Positions 28,808 through 38,709 of a stretch of 64,000 nt of DNA are shown one piece after another (the stretch's first letter is position 1; each line of letters opens with the position of its first letter). The stretch covers positions 7,117,831 through 7,181,830 of the forward strand of contig NZ_KI911783.1 of NCBI RefSeq assembly GCF_000515415.1, given 5' to 3'. The notes under the pieces are model-generated. The model saw only the letters and a list, made by a program, of their open reading frames with translations, was not told where the DNA came from and ran no database searches. This DNA is from Bradyrhizobium sp. WSM1417 (GTDB lineage: Bacteria; Pseudomonadota; Alphaproteobacteria; Rhizobiales; Xanthobacteraceae). A program made the translations under genes and the position numbers.

Positions 28808-28815
28808 GGGGTTCC
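28791..28815 (-). promoter_or_regulatory. EcfG-type promoter directed to ligD
   Basis: On the - strand GGAAC (28815-28811), 17-base spacer, GTT (28793-28791); exact consensus boxes. About 65 bases before the ligD GTG. The two opposing sites overlap within 33 bases. Confidence 0.55.
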
Positions 28816-28844
28816 AAAATGACTCGCAGACGCTGGAGAACGGA

Positions 28845-29729
28845 ATGGCACCGCGCGCCTATTGGAAGGGAACGTTGAAGCTCTCGCTGGTCAGTTGTCC
28901 CGTTGTGCTTTATCCGGCGACCACCGCGGCCGAGAAGACGCGGTTTCACATGATCAACCGCGAGACCGGCAACCGGTTGAAGCAGCAGATGATCGACGCC
29001 GAGACCGGCGACATCGTCGAGAGCGACCAGAAGGGCCGCGGCTACGAGCTGCGCAAGGGCAAATATGTCGAGATCGAGCCGGAGGAGCTCGAAGCCGTCC
29101 AGATCGAGAGCAACCACACCATCGACATCGAGAGCTTTGTGCCGAGCGACGAGATCGACCAGCGCTACCTCAACCATCCCTACTATATCGCGCCCGACGG
29201 CAAGGCCGCGGTCGATGCCTTCGCCGTGATCCGCGACGCCATGAAGGACCAGGATCGCATCGCGCTCGCCAAGATCGTGCTCACCAATCGCGAGCACATC
29301 ATCGCGATCGAACCGCTCGGCAAGGGTCTGCTCGGCACCACGCTGCGCTTCCCGTACGAGCTGCGCGACGAGGACCAGTTCTTCGATGACATCAAGAGCC
29401 CGAAGATCACCAAGGACATGGTCGAGCTCGCCGGCCATATCCTCCAGACCAAGGCCTCCCATTTCGATCCCAGCAAGTTCAAGGACGACTACGAGAACGC
29501 GCTGAAGGCCCTGGTGAAGCGCAAGGCCAGCGGCAAGACAATCGAACTGCCGGAGCCCGAGGAGCGGCCGAGCAATGTGGTCAGCCTGATGGATGCGCTG
29601 AAGCAGAGCTTGAAGGGACGCGGCGGGAAGAAGACGGCGGCGAAGTCCCATGCGCGCCGGGCGTCGGGGCGAACGCGCGCCGCGAAGAAGACGCATCGGT
29701 CGACGGCGCGGCAGAGGAAGGCGGGTTAG
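28845..29729 (+). CDS. ku: Non-homologous end-joining protein Ku
   Basis: This homodimeric ring protein binds DNA double-strand ends and recruits LigD. It is 294 residues, starting MAPRAYWKGTLKLSLVSCPV as the family does, with HMINRETGNRLKQQ and the Ku core (YELRKGKYVEIEPEEL; VPSDEIDQRYLNHPYYI). The last 45 residues are a Lys/Arg/Ala-rich tail that probably binds DNA. ATG at 28845 was chosen; the frame is open to 28602, but that part overlaps ligD and shows no family features. Divergent from ligD. Confidence 0.95.
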   Translation: MAPRAYWKGTLKLSLVSCPVVLYPATTAAEKTRFHMINRETGNRLKQQMIDAETGDIVESDQKGRGYELRKGKYVEIEPEELEAVQIESNHTIDIESFVPSDEIDQRYLNHPYYIAPDGKAAVDAFAVIRDAMKDQDRIALAKIVLTNREHIIAIEPLGKGLLGTTLRFPYELRDEDQFFDDIKSPKITKDMVELAGHILQTKASHFDPSKFKDDYENALKALVKRKASGKTIELPEPEERPSNVVSLMDALKQSLKGRGGKKTAAKSHARRASGRTRAAKKTHRSTARQRKAG

Positions 29730-29757
29730 CTCTCCGCCGCGCATACGGCTCTCTTCC

Positions 29758-29862
29758 CTCGTGGTGAGGAGGCGCGAAGCGCCGTCTCGAACCATGCAGG
29801 CCCCGCTGCAGCAGTTGGGTCTTCGTCCTTCGAGACGCGCGTTCCGCGCTCCTCAGGATGAG
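29758..29862. repeat. Intergenic inverted repeat between ku and kdpE
   Basis: Two similar arms in opposite orientation: TGAGGAGGCGCGAAGCGCC...TCTCGAA at the left and the reverse complement of TGAGGAGCGCGGAACGCGCG...TCTCGAA at the right. It sits between convergent genes, may act as a terminator for both, and has the look of a dispersed rhizobial repeat. Confidence 0.6.
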
Positions 29863-29871
29863 AATCGAGAG

Positions 29872-30561
29872 CTAATCCCCTGCCCTTAACCGGTACCCGA
29901 TCCCCGTCTCCGTCAGCACAAATTGCGGCCGCTCCGGATCGGCTTCGATCTTCTGCCGGAGCTGGCGGACATAGACGCGCAAATATTGCGCGTCGGTCAA
30001 CTCATCCCAGAGCTCCCTCAGCAGGAAGCGGTGAGTGAGCACCTTGCCGGCGTGCTGCACCAGCACGCGCAGGAGGTCATATTCCTTCGGCGACAGTTTG
30101 ACATCGCGCTCGCCGACCCTGACGATCCGGCGCACCAGATCGACAGAGAGATCGCCGGCACGAAACACCGGCCGTTCGCCCTGGATCTGAAGCTGGTGCC
30201 GCAGCGCGGCGCGCAGGCGCGCCAGCAGCTCGTCCATGCCGAACGGCTTCGTCAGGTAATCGTCGGCCCCGAGATCGAGCGCCTCCACCTTGCCGGCCTC
30301 GTCGCCACGGCTCGACAGTACCACGATCGGCACAGCTTCATTGCGGGCGCGGATGGTGCGCAGCAGCTCGTGGCCCTGGATGTCAGGCAGGCCGAGATCG
30401 AGGATGATCAGCGCGGGATCCTCGCTGAGCTTCTCCAGCGCGATCTTGCCGTTCGACGCCTCCAGGATCTCATAGCCTTGCGTCGAGAGCCCCATCCGCA
30501 GCAATTTGCGGATCGGCGGCTCGTCGTCGATGACCAGCACTTTGATCGCGGCAGCGCTCAT
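29872..30561 (-). CDS. kdpE: KDP operon response regulator KdpE
   Basis: This is a 229-residue OmpR-type regulator. The receiver domain has the acidic pocket IDDEPP (11-16), phospho-acceptor Asp55 in LIILDLGLPD and the conserved Lys in DDYLTKPFG. The C-terminal winged helix begins near RRIVRVGERDVKLSPKEYDLLRVL. It activates kdp transcription when phosphorylated by KdpD. Its ATG overlaps the kdpD stop by 4 bases, the usual kdpDE coupling. Confidence 0.94.
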   Translation of the reverse strand: MSAAAIKVLVIDDEPPIRKLLRMGLSTQGYEILEASNGKIALEKLSEDPALIILDLGLPDIQGHELLRTIRARNEAVPIVVLSSRGDEAGKVEALDLGADDYLTKPFGMDELLARLRAALRHQLQIQGERPVFRAGDLSVDLVRRIVRVGERDVKLSPKEYDLLRVLVQHAGKVLTHRFLLRELWDELTDAQYLRVYVRQLRQKIEADPERPQFVLTETGIGYRLRAGD

Positions 30562-33281
30562 GCGGCGGTATCCAATGCGTGGGTCCGGGCCGGAATGGGC
30601 AGACGGATGGTCAGAACCGCGCCGCTCCGGTCGCTGCGATTCGCAGCCGAGATCGTGCCATGCATCGCCTCGACAAAGCCGCGGGAGATGGCGAGCCCGA
30701 GCCCAGTACCGGGCCGGACATGGTCACCCTTCTGCGCGCGATAAAACTTGTCGAACACGCTCTCGAGCTCCTCGGACGGAATGCCGTCGCCCTCGTCGGC
30801 GATCTGGAGCACCACATGATCGCTGTCGCGCCGGCTGCGGATCGAGACCGTGGCGTGGGGCGGCGAATATTTGGCGGCGTTGTCGAGCAGGTTGAACAGC
30901 ACCTGCTCGAACAGCACCGCATCGAGCTGGAGCATGGGAAGATCTGCGGCCAACTCCAGCTCCACCTTGTGGGCGGTGAGGATCTTGGCTGCCCGCCGGA
31001 GCGCGCTGCCGACGATCTCTCCGAGATCGTGCAACGCAGCGTTGGGCACGATGGCGCCGGATTCGAGCTTGGTCATGTCGAGCAGATTTGCGATGAAGCG
31101 GTTGAGCCGTTCGGATTCGTCGATCACGGTCGCGAGCAGGTCGCGCTTCTCGGTGTCGGAGAGCGCGCTGGCGAGATCGCGCATGGTCGAGGCCGCACCC
31201 AGCACGGATGCGAGCGGCGTCTTCAGGTCGTGTGAAATCGACGTCAACAATGCGGAACGCAGCCGCTCGGATTCGACGGAGCGCTTGACGCGATCGACGT
31301 CCTCGACCAGCAGCACGCGCTCGATCGCCAGCGCGCCCTGGTCGACCAGGGCGTCGAGCAGCCGGCGCTGGTCCGGCGTCAGCAAGGGACCGGTGCGGTC
31401 GTCGTCGATGCCGATGACGCCGATCGGGCCGCGCCCGGTGCGCATCGGCAGGAACAGCCGCTTTGCGCCGGGCAGCGTGTCCGAGCCGCGGCCTGCAGGG
31501 CGGTCGTTGCTCCAGGCCCAGTTGGCGGCGGCGAGGTCGGCCTGATCGAGATCGTCCTCGGGCGGATAGCCCGACTTCACCGTGAGCAGGCCTTCGTCTG
31601 GCAACAGCAGCACCACGCGGACTTTCAGCATCAGCGCGATCTGGTAGGCGGTCGCCCACAGCACGTCGTCGAGCGTACCGGTGCCGGCGAGCTTGCGGCT
31701 GAAAGCATAAAGCTGCTCGGTGGTCCGGATGCGGCCGATCGCAGCATCAGCCTGGGTGCGGACCCTCCCCGCCACATTCGACACCACGAACGCAATCAGC
31801 ATGAAGAAAAAGAACGCCGCGACATTGGTCGGATCGGTGATGGTGAAGGTATAGACCGGCGGCAGAAAGAAGAAATTGTAGGCGAGCGACGCCGCGACGC
31901 TCGCAAGCAGCGACGGCCACAATCCATAGCGCACGGCAACCGTCACCACGGCGGTCAGAAACATCAGGTCGACGTTCTCAATGCCGAAATACGGCTTGAT
32001 CGCCACGGCAGCAGCGAGGCCAAGCGCGGTGATCCCGAGTGCCTTCAGATAGGGCCGCGCGTCAAACGGGTCCGATCGCGTTGCGGTCTGCACCGTCGTC
32101 TTCGGCGCCGGCTCGCTCGTGAGCTCGTCGCCAGGAATGACATGCACGCTGATATTGCCGGCGCGGCGCACCAGATCGTGCACGACGGAGCCGCGCGTCA
32201 TCTCGAACCAGAGCGAGCGCGTCGACTTGCCGATCACGATCTGGGTGACGTTGTTGCCCTGCGCGAAGTTGACCACGTCGTCGGCGAGGCGGCGGCCGAC
32301 GCCCGGGATCGTCAGCGCCTCGCCGCCGAGCGATTCCGCGAGCCGCAGCGTATCGGCCAGCCGGTCGCGCTCCTCATCGGACATTTGCAGGGACCGCCGC
32401 GTCTCGATCGACACCGCGATAAACGGCGCGTGCAGCCGGTCGGCCAGCCGCTTGGTGTAGCGCACGAGGCTGGCCGCGCGCGGATCTTCGCTGATGCAGA
32501 CGAGGATGCGCTCGCCGGCGGCCCAGGGACCGGCGATCGCGTTCGCCTGCATGTGGGTGAGCAGCTGCTCGTCGACCCGTTCGGCCGTGCGCCGCAGCGC
32601 GAGTTCGCGCAACGCAGTCAGGTTGCCCGGCGAGAAATAATGCTCCAGCGCCCGCTCGGCCTGCCTGGGGACATAGACCTTGCCCTCTTTCAGCCGCTGG
32701 ATCAGGTCGTCGGGCGTGAGGTCGATCAGCTCGATGGCGTCTGCGCGGTCGAACACCGAATCCGGTACGGTCTCCCGCACCCGCACATGGGTGATCTGCG
32801 CGACGACGTCGTTCAGGCTCTCGATGTGCTGGATGTTGACGGCGGTATAGACGTCGATGCCGTGGGACAGCAGCTCCTCGACATCGAGATAACGTTTCGG
32901 ATGGCGGCTACCGGCGGCATTGGTGTGGGCGAGCTCGTCGACCAGCGCGATTTTCGGCCGGCGCGCGATCACGGCGTCGAGATCCATTTCCTCGACAATC
33001 TGGCCGCGGTAGTCGAGCTTCTTGCGCGGGATCACTTCCAGCCCGCGCACCAGCGCCTCGGTCTCGGCGCGATCATGGGTCTCGACGAAGCCGACCACGA
33101 CGTCGATGCCGGCCTTGCGCTTGGCGTGGGCGCTTTGCAGCATCTCGTAGGTCTTGCCGACGCCGGGAGCGGCGCCGACGAAGATTTTCAGCTTGCCGCT
33201 CACGCCCTCCTCCCGGCGCGCGGCCTCCAGCAGCGCCTCGGGCGAAGGACGTTGTTCGGGATCGCGGCGCTCTCGGACCAT
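30558..33281 (-). CDS. kdpD: Potassium sensor histidine kinase KdpD
   Basis: The 907-residue sensor kinase has the usual KdpD order. The N-terminal KdpD domain carries a Walker A-like GAAPGVGKT at 36-44. A universal-stress-like domain covers about 255-385. Four close membrane helices (DUF4118) lie at about 410-505, followed by a GAF domain (520-660), the histidine phospho-acceptor His684 in SISHDLKTPL, and a HATPase domain with GTGLGLAISRGF. It senses low K+ or turgor and controls KdpE. It follows kdpC after 37 bases. Confidence 0.95.
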   Translation of the reverse strand: MVRERRDPEQRPSPEALLEAARREEGVSGKLKIFVGAAPGVGKTYEMLQSAHAKRKAGIDVVVGFVETHDRAETEALVRGLEVIPRKKLDYRGQIVEEMDLDAVIARRPKIALVDELAHTNAAGSRHPKRYLDVEELLSHGIDVYTAVNIQHIESLNDVVAQITHVRVRETVPDSVFDRADAIELIDLTPDDLIQRLKEGKVYVPRQAERALEHYFSPGNLTALRELALRRTAERVDEQLLTHMQANAIAGPWAAGERILVCISEDPRAASLVRYTKRLADRLHAPFIAVSIETRRSLQMSDEERDRLADTLRLAESLGGEALTIPGVGRRLADDVVNFAQGNNVTQIVIGKSTRSLWFEMTRGSVVHDLVRRAGNISVHVIPGDELTSEPAPKTTVQTATRSDPFDARPYLKALGITALGLAAAVAIKPYFGIENVDLMFLTAVVTVAVRYGLWPSLLASVAASLAYNFFFLPPVYTFTITDPTNVAAFFFFMLIAFVVSNVAGRVRTQADAAIGRIRTTEQLYAFSRKLAGTGTLDDVLWATAYQIALMLKVRVVLLLPDEGLLTVKSGYPPEDDLDQADLAAANWAWSNDRPAGRGSDTLPGAKRLFLPMRTGRGPIGVIGIDDDRTGPLLTPDQRRLLDALVDQGALAIERVLLVEDVDRVKRSVESERLRSALLTSISHDLKTPLASVLGAASTMRDLASALSDTEKRDLLATVIDESERLNRFIANLLDMTKLESGAIVPNAALHDLGEIVGSALRRAAKILTAHKVELELAADLPMLQLDAVLFEQVLFNLLDNAAKYSPPHATVSIRSRRDSDHVVLQIADEGDGIPSEELESVFDKFYRAQKGDHVRPGTGLGLAISRGFVEAMHGTISAANRSDRSGAVLTIRLPIPARTHALDTAA

Positions 33282-33318
33282 CAGATCAATATAATCATCC
33301 GCGCGGACCTAGCCTAGA

Positions 33319-33921
33319 CTACTTCGTGGCACGATCGAGCGCGAGGTTCAGAGCCAACACGTTGACCCGGGGCTCGCCGATCAGGCCGAGCAGGCGGCCC
33401 TGGATGTTGGAAGCCACCATTTGCTTGACCTGATCCTCCGCCACGTTTCGCGCCTTCGCGACGCGCGGCACCTGGAATTGCGCCGCTTCCGGCGAGATAT
33501 CCGGATCAAGGCCGCTGGCCGAGGTCGTCACGAGGTCGACCGGCACGGCGACATTCGGATTCTCGCCCTTGAGCTTGTCCACATCCTCCTTCAGCCGGTC
33601 GGCCAGCGCCTTGCTGGTCGGGCCGAGATTGGAGCCACCTGAATTGGCGGCGTTGTAAGGCGCCGGTACCGTCTTGGTCGAATCGTTCGGATCCGGCGCC
33701 ACCGTCGCCGAGGGACGGCCGTGGAAATATTTGTCGTCCTTGAACTCCTGCCCGATCAGGGCGGAGCCGACCACCTTGCCGTCCTTCTCGATCAAGCTGC
33801 CCTGCGCCTGCGCGGGGAAGATCGCGCCGGCAATAGCGGTCATCGCGAGCGGATAGGCCAAGCCAGTGATGGCGGTGAGCACCAGCAGCAGGACGATGGC
33901 GGGGCGGATTTCTCTGAGCAT
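33319..33921 (-). CDS. kdpC: K+-transporting ATPase subunit KdpC
   Basis: This is the 200-residue small subunit of the high-affinity K+ pump KdpFABC. It has one N-terminal membrane helix ([22 protein letters not shown]), then a periplasmic domain with [20 protein letters not shown] and [11 protein letters not shown]. It stabilises the complex and helps K+ loading. AGGAGA (33927-33932) precedes the ATG. The gap to kdpB is filled by a palindromic repeat. Confidence 0.95.
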   Translation of the reverse strand: MLREIRPAIVLLLVLTAITGLAYPLAMTAIAGAIFPAQAQGSLIEKDGKVVGSALIGQEFKDDKYFHGRPSATVAPDPNDSTKTVPAPYNAANSGGSNLGPTSKALADRLKEDVDKLKGENPNVAVPVDLVTTSASGLDPDISPEAAQFQVPRVAKARNVAEDQVKQMVASNIQGRLLGLIGEPRVNVLALNLALDRATK

Positions 33922-33940
33922 GCGTTTCTCCTATTTCTTT

Positions 33941-34028
33941 CGTCATTGCGAGGAGCGAAGCGACGAAGCAATCCAGTCTGTCAGCCGCGGCAAGAATTCT
34001 GGATTGTTTCACTTCGCTCGCAATGACG
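33941..34028. repeat. Palindromic repeat inside the kdp operon (family A)
   Basis: Arms CGTCATTGCGAGGAGC...GACGAAGCAATCCAG and CTGGATTGTTTCACTTCGC...GCAATGACG pair over most of their length. The same family recurs at 57234-57320. It occupies nearly the whole kdpB-kdpC gap. Confidence 0.75.
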
Positions 34029-34031
34029 GGG

Positions 34032-36146
34032 CTAAGCCAGGTGCAAGGCAACGACGACGAGGTCGATCGCCTTGATGCCGATGAAGGGAATGAGAATGCC
34101 GCCGAGGCCGTAGATCAGCAGGTTGCGCCGAAGCAGTGCGCCGGCCCCGACCGCGCGATAGGCGACGCCCTTCAGCGCCAGCGGGATCAGCGCGATGATA
34201 ACAAGCGCGTTGAAGATGATCGCAGACAGGATTGCGCTCTGCGGGCTGGACAGGTTCATGACGTTGAGCACGTTGAGCTGGGGGTAGAACGCCAGGAACA
34301 TCGCCGGGATGATCGCGAAATATTTCGCGACGTCGTTGGCGATCGAGAACGTGGTCAGCGCGCCGCGCGTCATCAAGAGCTGCTTGCCGATCTCGACCAC
34401 CTCGATCAGCTTGGTCGGGTTGGAATCGAGGTCGACCATGTTGCCGGCCTCGCGGGCCGCCTGGGTGCCGGTGTTCATGGCGACACCGACATCTGCCTGC
34501 GCGAGCGCCGGCGCGTCGTTGGTGCCGTCGCCGCACATCGCCACCAGCTTGCCCTTGGCCTGCTCGTCGCGGATCAGCTTGAGCTTGTCCTCGGGAGTTG
34601 CCTGCGCCAGGAAGTCGTCGACGCCGGCTTCCGCTGCGATCGCGGCGGCCGTCATCGGATTGTCGCCGGTAATCATGACGGTGCGGATACCCATGCGCCG
34701 CAGCTCGGCAAAACGCTCGCGGATGCCGCCCTTGACGATGTCCTTGAGCTGGATGACGCCGAGCAGCTTGCCGTCCCTGGCGACCGCCAGCGGCGTGCCG
34801 CCGGCCTTCGATATGTCGTCGGCAATGGTCTGGATCTCGCGGCCGATGTCCGAGAGCCCGGCGAGCTGGATGGAACGAGCCGTGTTGCCGGAGGCGACCA
34901 CCAGCGGTGCACCGCCACCGACATAATTGAGGATCGCATCGACCGCGCCCTTGCGCACCGACGAGCCGCCGGCATCGACGCCGCTCATGCGGGTCTGCGC
35001 CGTGAACGGGATGAAGGTGGCTCCCAACTCGGCCATGTCGCGGCCACGGATGCCGTATTTCTCCTTGGCCAGCACCACGATCGAACGGCCCTCCGGGGTC
35101 TCGTCGGCGAGCGAGGCGAGCTGGGCCGCGTCCGCGAGCTCCTGCTCGATGACGCCGCGCACGGGGCGGAAGGAGGTCGCCTGGCGGTTGCCGAGCGTGA
35201 TCGTTCCGGTCTTGTCGAGCAGCAGCGTGTCGACGTCTCCGGCGGCCTCGACCGCACGGCCGGACATCGCCAGCACGTTGAAGCGGACCAGGCGGTCCAT
35301 GCCGGCGATGCCGATCGCCGACAGCAGCGCGCCAATCGTGGTCGGGATCAGCGTCACGAATAGCGCAACCAGCACAACCACCGAGATCGAGCCGCCGGCA
35401 TAGGCCGCGTAGCTCGGGATGGTTACGGTGGCGAACACGAAGATGATGGTGAGGCCGGCCAGCAGAATGTTGAGCGCGATCTCGTTCGGGGTCTTGGCCC
35501 GCTCGGCGCCCTCGACCAGTCTGATCATACGGTCGATGAAGGTCGAGCCCTGCGCTGCCGTGATCCGCACGCGAATCCAGTCGGACAGCACCTGGGTGCC
35601 GCCGGTCACTGCTGAACGGTCACCGCCGGACTCACGGATCACGGGCGCGGACTCGCCGGTGATGGCGGCCTCGTTGACGGACGCGACGCCCTCGATCACC
35701 TCGCCATCGGAGGGAATGGTATCGCCGGCCTCGACCAGCACGATGTCTCGGACCTTGAGGCTAGTGCCGGGTACCAACTTGAAGGTGCGGTCAGAGCCGG
35801 TCAGTAGCTTGGCTTGGCTCTCGGTGCGGGTCTTGCGCAGCGATTCCGCCTGCGCCTTGCCGCGGCCTTCGGCCACGGCTTCGGCGAAGTTGGCAAACAG
35901 CACCGTGAACCAGAGCCAGACGATGATCTGGAAGGTAAAGCCGAGATTCCCGTCGCCTGTAACGAGGTCGCGCAGGAAGATCACAGTGGTGAGCGCGGCC
36001 ACGATCTCGACCACGAACATCACGGGATTCTTGATCATCAAGCGCGGATCGAGCTTGGTGAAGGACGCGCGGATCGCAGGCACGACGATCTTGGGATCGA
36101 GCATCGCCGAGACGGAGGCGCGTTTTTGCAGTTTCATGGTATCCAT
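34032..36146 (-). CDS. kdpB: K+-transporting ATPase ATP-binding subunit KdpB
   Basis: This is the P-type ATPase subunit that drives K+ uptake, 704 residues. Phosphorylation occurs at Asp311 in [14 protein letters not shown]. The actuator-domain loop is AITGESAPV and the hinge motif is [20 protein letters not shown]. Hydrophobic segments lie at the N terminus, near 225-280 and at the C terminus. ATG at 36146 was preferred because GGAG lies 7-8 bases upstream; an in-frame TTG at 36164 has no such site. kdpA ends 49 bases upstream. Confidence 0.96.
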   Translation of the reverse strand: MDTMKLQKRASVSAMLDPKIVVPAIRASFTKLDPRLMIKNPVMFVVEIVAALTTVIFLRDLVTGDGNLGFTFQIIVWLWFTVLFANFAEAVAEGRGKAQAESLRKTRTESQAKLLTGSDRTFKLVPGTSLKVRDIVLVEAGDTIPSDGEVIEGVASVNEAAITGESAPVIRESGGDRSAVTGGTQVLSDWIRVRITAAQGSTFIDRMIRLVEGAERAKTPNEIALNILLAGLTIIFVFATVTIPSYAAYAGGSISVVVLVALFVTLIPTTIGALLSAIGIAGMDRLVRFNVLAMSGRAVEAAGDVDTLLLDKTGTITLGNRQATSFRPVRGVIEQELADAAQLASLADETPEGRSIVVLAKEKYGIRGRDMAELGATFIPFTAQTRMSGVDAGGSSVRKGAVDAILNYVGGGAPLVVASGNTARSIQLAGLSDIGREIQTIADDISKAGGTPLAVARDGKLLGVIQLKDIVKGGIRERFAELRRMGIRTVMITGDNPMTAAAIAAEAGVDDFLAQATPEDKLKLIRDEQAKGKLVAMCGDGTNDAPALAQADVGVAMNTGTQAAREAGNMVDLDSNPTKLIEVVEIGKQLLMTRGALTTFSIANDVAKYFAIIPAMFLAFYPQLNVLNVMNLSSPQSAILSAIIFNALVIIALIPLALKGVAYRAVGAGALLRRNLLIYGLGGILIPFIGIKAIDLVVVALHLA

Positions 36147-36195
36147 GGAGGTCACTCCAAACAATCGGGAGGGTGTCGATCAGCACACTTGCTGG

Positions 36196-37899
36196 TCAGA
36201 AGATTTGGCCGGCGTTCATCGCGAGATGCTCGACGATCGGGCCGAGGGCGAGGGCTGGGAAGAAGGTCAGGCCGCCGATGATCAGGATCACGCCGACAAC
36301 AAGGCCGATGAACAGCCCGCCCGTGGTCGGGAGGGTGCCCGCGGACGGCGGGATCGATTTCTTGGCGGCCAGCGAACCCGCGATCGCCATCGCCGGGATG
36401 ATCATGAAGAAGCGGCCGACGAACATCGCGCTTGCAAGCGTGAGGTTGTAGAAGAAGGTGTTGCCGGTGAGGCCTGCGAAGGCCGAGCCGTTGTTGCCGG
36501 TCGCCGACGTGAAGGCGTAGAGCACCTCGGTGAAGCCATGCGGCCCGACATTCGCCATCGAGGCGACCGCCGCCGGATAGACCACGCCGACGGCGGTCCA
36601 GCCGAGGATCATCAGCGGCAGCACCAGGATGGCCAACATTGCCATCTTGACCTCGCGCGCTTCGATCTTCTTGCCGACATATTCCGGCGTGCGACCGACC
36701 ATCAGGCCCGCCACGAAGATCGCGAGGATGACGAACAGCAACATGCCGTACATGCCGGCGCCAACGCCGCCAACAATGATTTCGCCGAGCTCGATGTTGA
36801 TCAGCGGAATCATGCCGCCGAGCGCGGTGAAGCTGTCATGCATGGCGTTGACCGCGCCGCAGGAGGCGGCCGTCGTGATCACGGCGAACAGAGAGGACGC
36901 GACGATGCCGAAGCGAACCTCCTTGCCTTCCATGTTGCCGCCGATCAGGCCGAGCGCGTGCATGGTCGAAGTACCGTTGGCCTCCGCCCAATAGGTGATG
37001 GCGACACCAGCGAGGAACAGCACGCCCATCACGGACAGGATTGCCCAACCCTGGCGCTGGTTGCCGACCATACGACCGAACACGTTTGTGAGCGCGGCGC
37101 CAAGCGCGAAGATCGACAGCATCTGGATGAAGTTCGACAGCGCGGTCGGATTCTCGAAAGGATGCGCCGCGTTGGCGTTGAAGAAGCCGCCGCCATTGGT
37201 GCCAAGCATCTTGATCGCGACCTGCGAGGCGACCGGCCCGACCGCAATGGTCTGTTTAGCGCCTTCGAGCGTGGTCGCCTCGACGTAGTCACCCAGCGTC
37301 TGTGGCATGCCCTGCGACACCAGGAACAGCGTGTAGACGATGCAGATCGGCAGCAGGACGTACAGTGTGCAGCGGGTGACATCGACCCAGAAATTCCCGA
37401 CGGTGCGTGCCGACGCACGCGAGAAGCCGCGGATCAGCGCCACCGCGAGCGCGATGCCGGTCGCCGCCGACAGGAAGTTCTGGTGCGTCAGGCCGAGCAT
37501 CTGCACGAGATAGGAGATCGTGCTCTCGCCGCCGTAGTTCTGCCAGTTGGTGTTGGTGATGAAGGAGATCGCGGTGTTGAAGGACAAGTCGGCGGCGACC
37601 GCCGACTGCCCGGCCGGATTGAACGGCAGTACATCCTGCAGCCGCATCACGCCGTAGATGATGAGGAAGCCGCCGACGTGAAACAGCAGCATGGCGACCG
37701 TATAGGTCAGCCAATGCTGCTCGCGCTTCTCGTCGACGCCGGAGAACCAGTAGATGCCGGCCTCGATCGGACGCAGCACCGGCGACAGGAAGGTCCGCTC
37801 GCCGTTGAACACGCGCGTCATGTACCAGCCGAGCGGTTTTGTGAGCGCGACGATAATGACGCAAAAGAGAATGATCTGGAGCCAACCGATCACAGTCAT
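36196..37899 (-). CDS. kdpA: K+-transporting ATPase K+-binding subunit KdpA
   Basis: This is the ion-selective membrane subunit of KdpFABC, 567 residues and about ten hydrophobic segments. Repeated selectivity-filter-like sequences of the superfamily of K+ transporters are visible, including [16 protein letters not shown] and [24 protein letters not shown]. It begins at ATG 37899 and is followed by kdpB. Confidence 0.95.
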   Translation of the reverse strand: MTVIGWLQIILFCVIIVALTKPLGWYMTRVFNGERTFLSPVLRPIEAGIYWFSGVDEKREQHWLTYTVAMLLFHVGGFLIIYGVMRLQDVLPFNPAGQSAVAADLSFNTAISFITNTNWQNYGGESTISYLVQMLGLTHQNFLSAATGIALAVALIRGFSRASARTVGNFWVDVTRCTLYVLLPICIVYTLFLVSQGMPQTLGDYVEATTLEGAKQTIAVGPVASQVAIKMLGTNGGGFFNANAAHPFENPTALSNFIQMLSIFALGAALTNVFGRMVGNQRQGWAILSVMGVLFLAGVAITYWAEANGTSTMHALGLIGGNMEGKEVRFGIVASSLFAVITTAASCGAVNAMHDSFTALGGMIPLINIELGEIIVGGVGAGMYGMLLFVILAIFVAGLMVGRTPEYVGKKIEAREVKMAMLAILVLPLMILGWTAVGVVYPAAVASMANVGPHGFTEVLYAFTSATGNNGSAFAGLTGNTFFYNLTLASAMFVGRFFMIIPAMAIAGSLAAKKSIPPSAGTLPTTGGLFIGLVVGVILIIGGLTFFPALALGPIVEHLAMNAGQIF

Positions 37900-37930
37900 G
37901 ACATCAACCCTTCAAGGTTCGTGAGCACGG

Positions 37931-38020
37931 TCAGAACCGCTCAGGCCGCAGCAGTGCGTAAGTGAGGTAGAACAGGAGGCCGAGCGAAACGGCACCGGCG
38001 AGCGAATAATCGAAGATCAT
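37931..38020 (-). CDS. kdpF: K+-transporting ATPase small subunit KdpF
   Basis: A 29-residue single-helix peptide: MIFDYSLAGAVSLGLL, then a short Tyr-containing stretch and the KdpF-typical C terminus LRPERF. It binds the lipid-facing side of KdpA/KdpB and stabilises the complex. It lies 31 bases before kdpA. Confidence 0.88.
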   Translation of the reverse strand: MIFDYSLAGAVSLGLLFYLTYALLRPERF

Positions 38021-38031
38021 GGTCCGCTCCC

Positions 38032-38115
38032 TCAGAGCCGTTCGCAGGCGTAGGTGTAGCCGATCGCAACGGCGAAGAAGCCGAAGCCCAGCGCCAGCAT
38101 CAGAATGTCCATCAT
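38032..38115 (-). CDS. Small membrane ORF upstream of kdpF
   Basis: This is a 27-codon ORF (26 residues if the second ATG at 38112 is used) reading MMDILMLALGFGFFAVA, then a short polar tail ending YACERL. It is one hydrophobic helix with a charged C terminus, much like KdpF in size and layout. GAGGAG (38122-38127) stands 7 bases before the first ATG. Its stop is 11 bases before kdpF. It is probably the true first gene of the operon. No function is known to me; an accessory subunit or a leader ORF are both possible. Confidence 0.65.
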   Translation of the reverse strand: MMDILMLALGFGFFAVAIGYTYACERL

Positions 38116-38709
38116 GGAGATACTCCTCGTTGCGCCCCTGATTTCGGTGCAACCGTTTCTCGGGAGACCCGGTCGGCGCGTGAAAGGAGATGCCACTGCA
38201 TTTCCACGGCGCCCACCGGGACTTTTGACCGTGCTGGAGTGCCACCCCAGGCATAGGTTTTCGAGACGAGGGCCGTGGCGAAGTTATAGGAATCTCATAA
38301 AAGGCCGGGGCTGACGGCGTGGTCGGACAACGCTCGCGAGGCACATCACATCGTCGTCCCGGCCTAGTGCGCAATTGCGCACGGGGGCCGGGACCCATAA
38401 CCACGGAATCAGGTTTGACGAAAACTCGGGATTGATGGCTTCGCGCCACGACTTCTGCCCCGGCGTATGGGTCCCGGCCTTCGCCGGGACGACAGCGGAG
38501 AATGGCGCGCCACCGCCCCCATCCCACACTTATGAAATCCCTATATCTACCGCGCCTTCGCCATCTCGTTTTCAAATGACCATGTTTGCCTACGGGGCGA
38601 GCAACCTGCTCCGCAGCGCGGTCGCGACGTCCGGCTGAAGGCACGTCTGCCGCACCAAAAACACCCGACCGATCTGGCGCGGTTTCACGGAACCGTGTAG
38701 ATCGGTTTC
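38116..38709. other. Intergenic region upstream of kdp and upp
   Basis: It separates the divergent kdp operon and upp and must hold both promoters. No convincing gene is visible. Positions 38352-38493 are a palindromic repeat. I could not identify a KdpE site or clear -35/-10 boxes. Confidence 0.6.
38352..38493. repeat. Composite palindromic repeat (family B)
   Basis: CGTCGTCCCGGCC...GGCCGGGACCCATA at the left is answered by TATGGGTCCCGGCC..GCCGGGACGAC at the right. Each end is a hairpin and the two ends can pair. Similar GC-rich mirror repeats occur at 43736-43828 and 61264-61377. Confidence 0.65.

Noticed and set aside
33941..34028. Repeat arrays as a CRISPR locus
   Set aside because: Repeats here and elsewhere are single palindromes without regular spacers, and there are no cas genes.
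35419..37965. 848-codon open frame antisense to kdpA/kdpB
   Set aside because: Asp/Arg/His-rich shadow of well-conserved kdp genes; no domain features.
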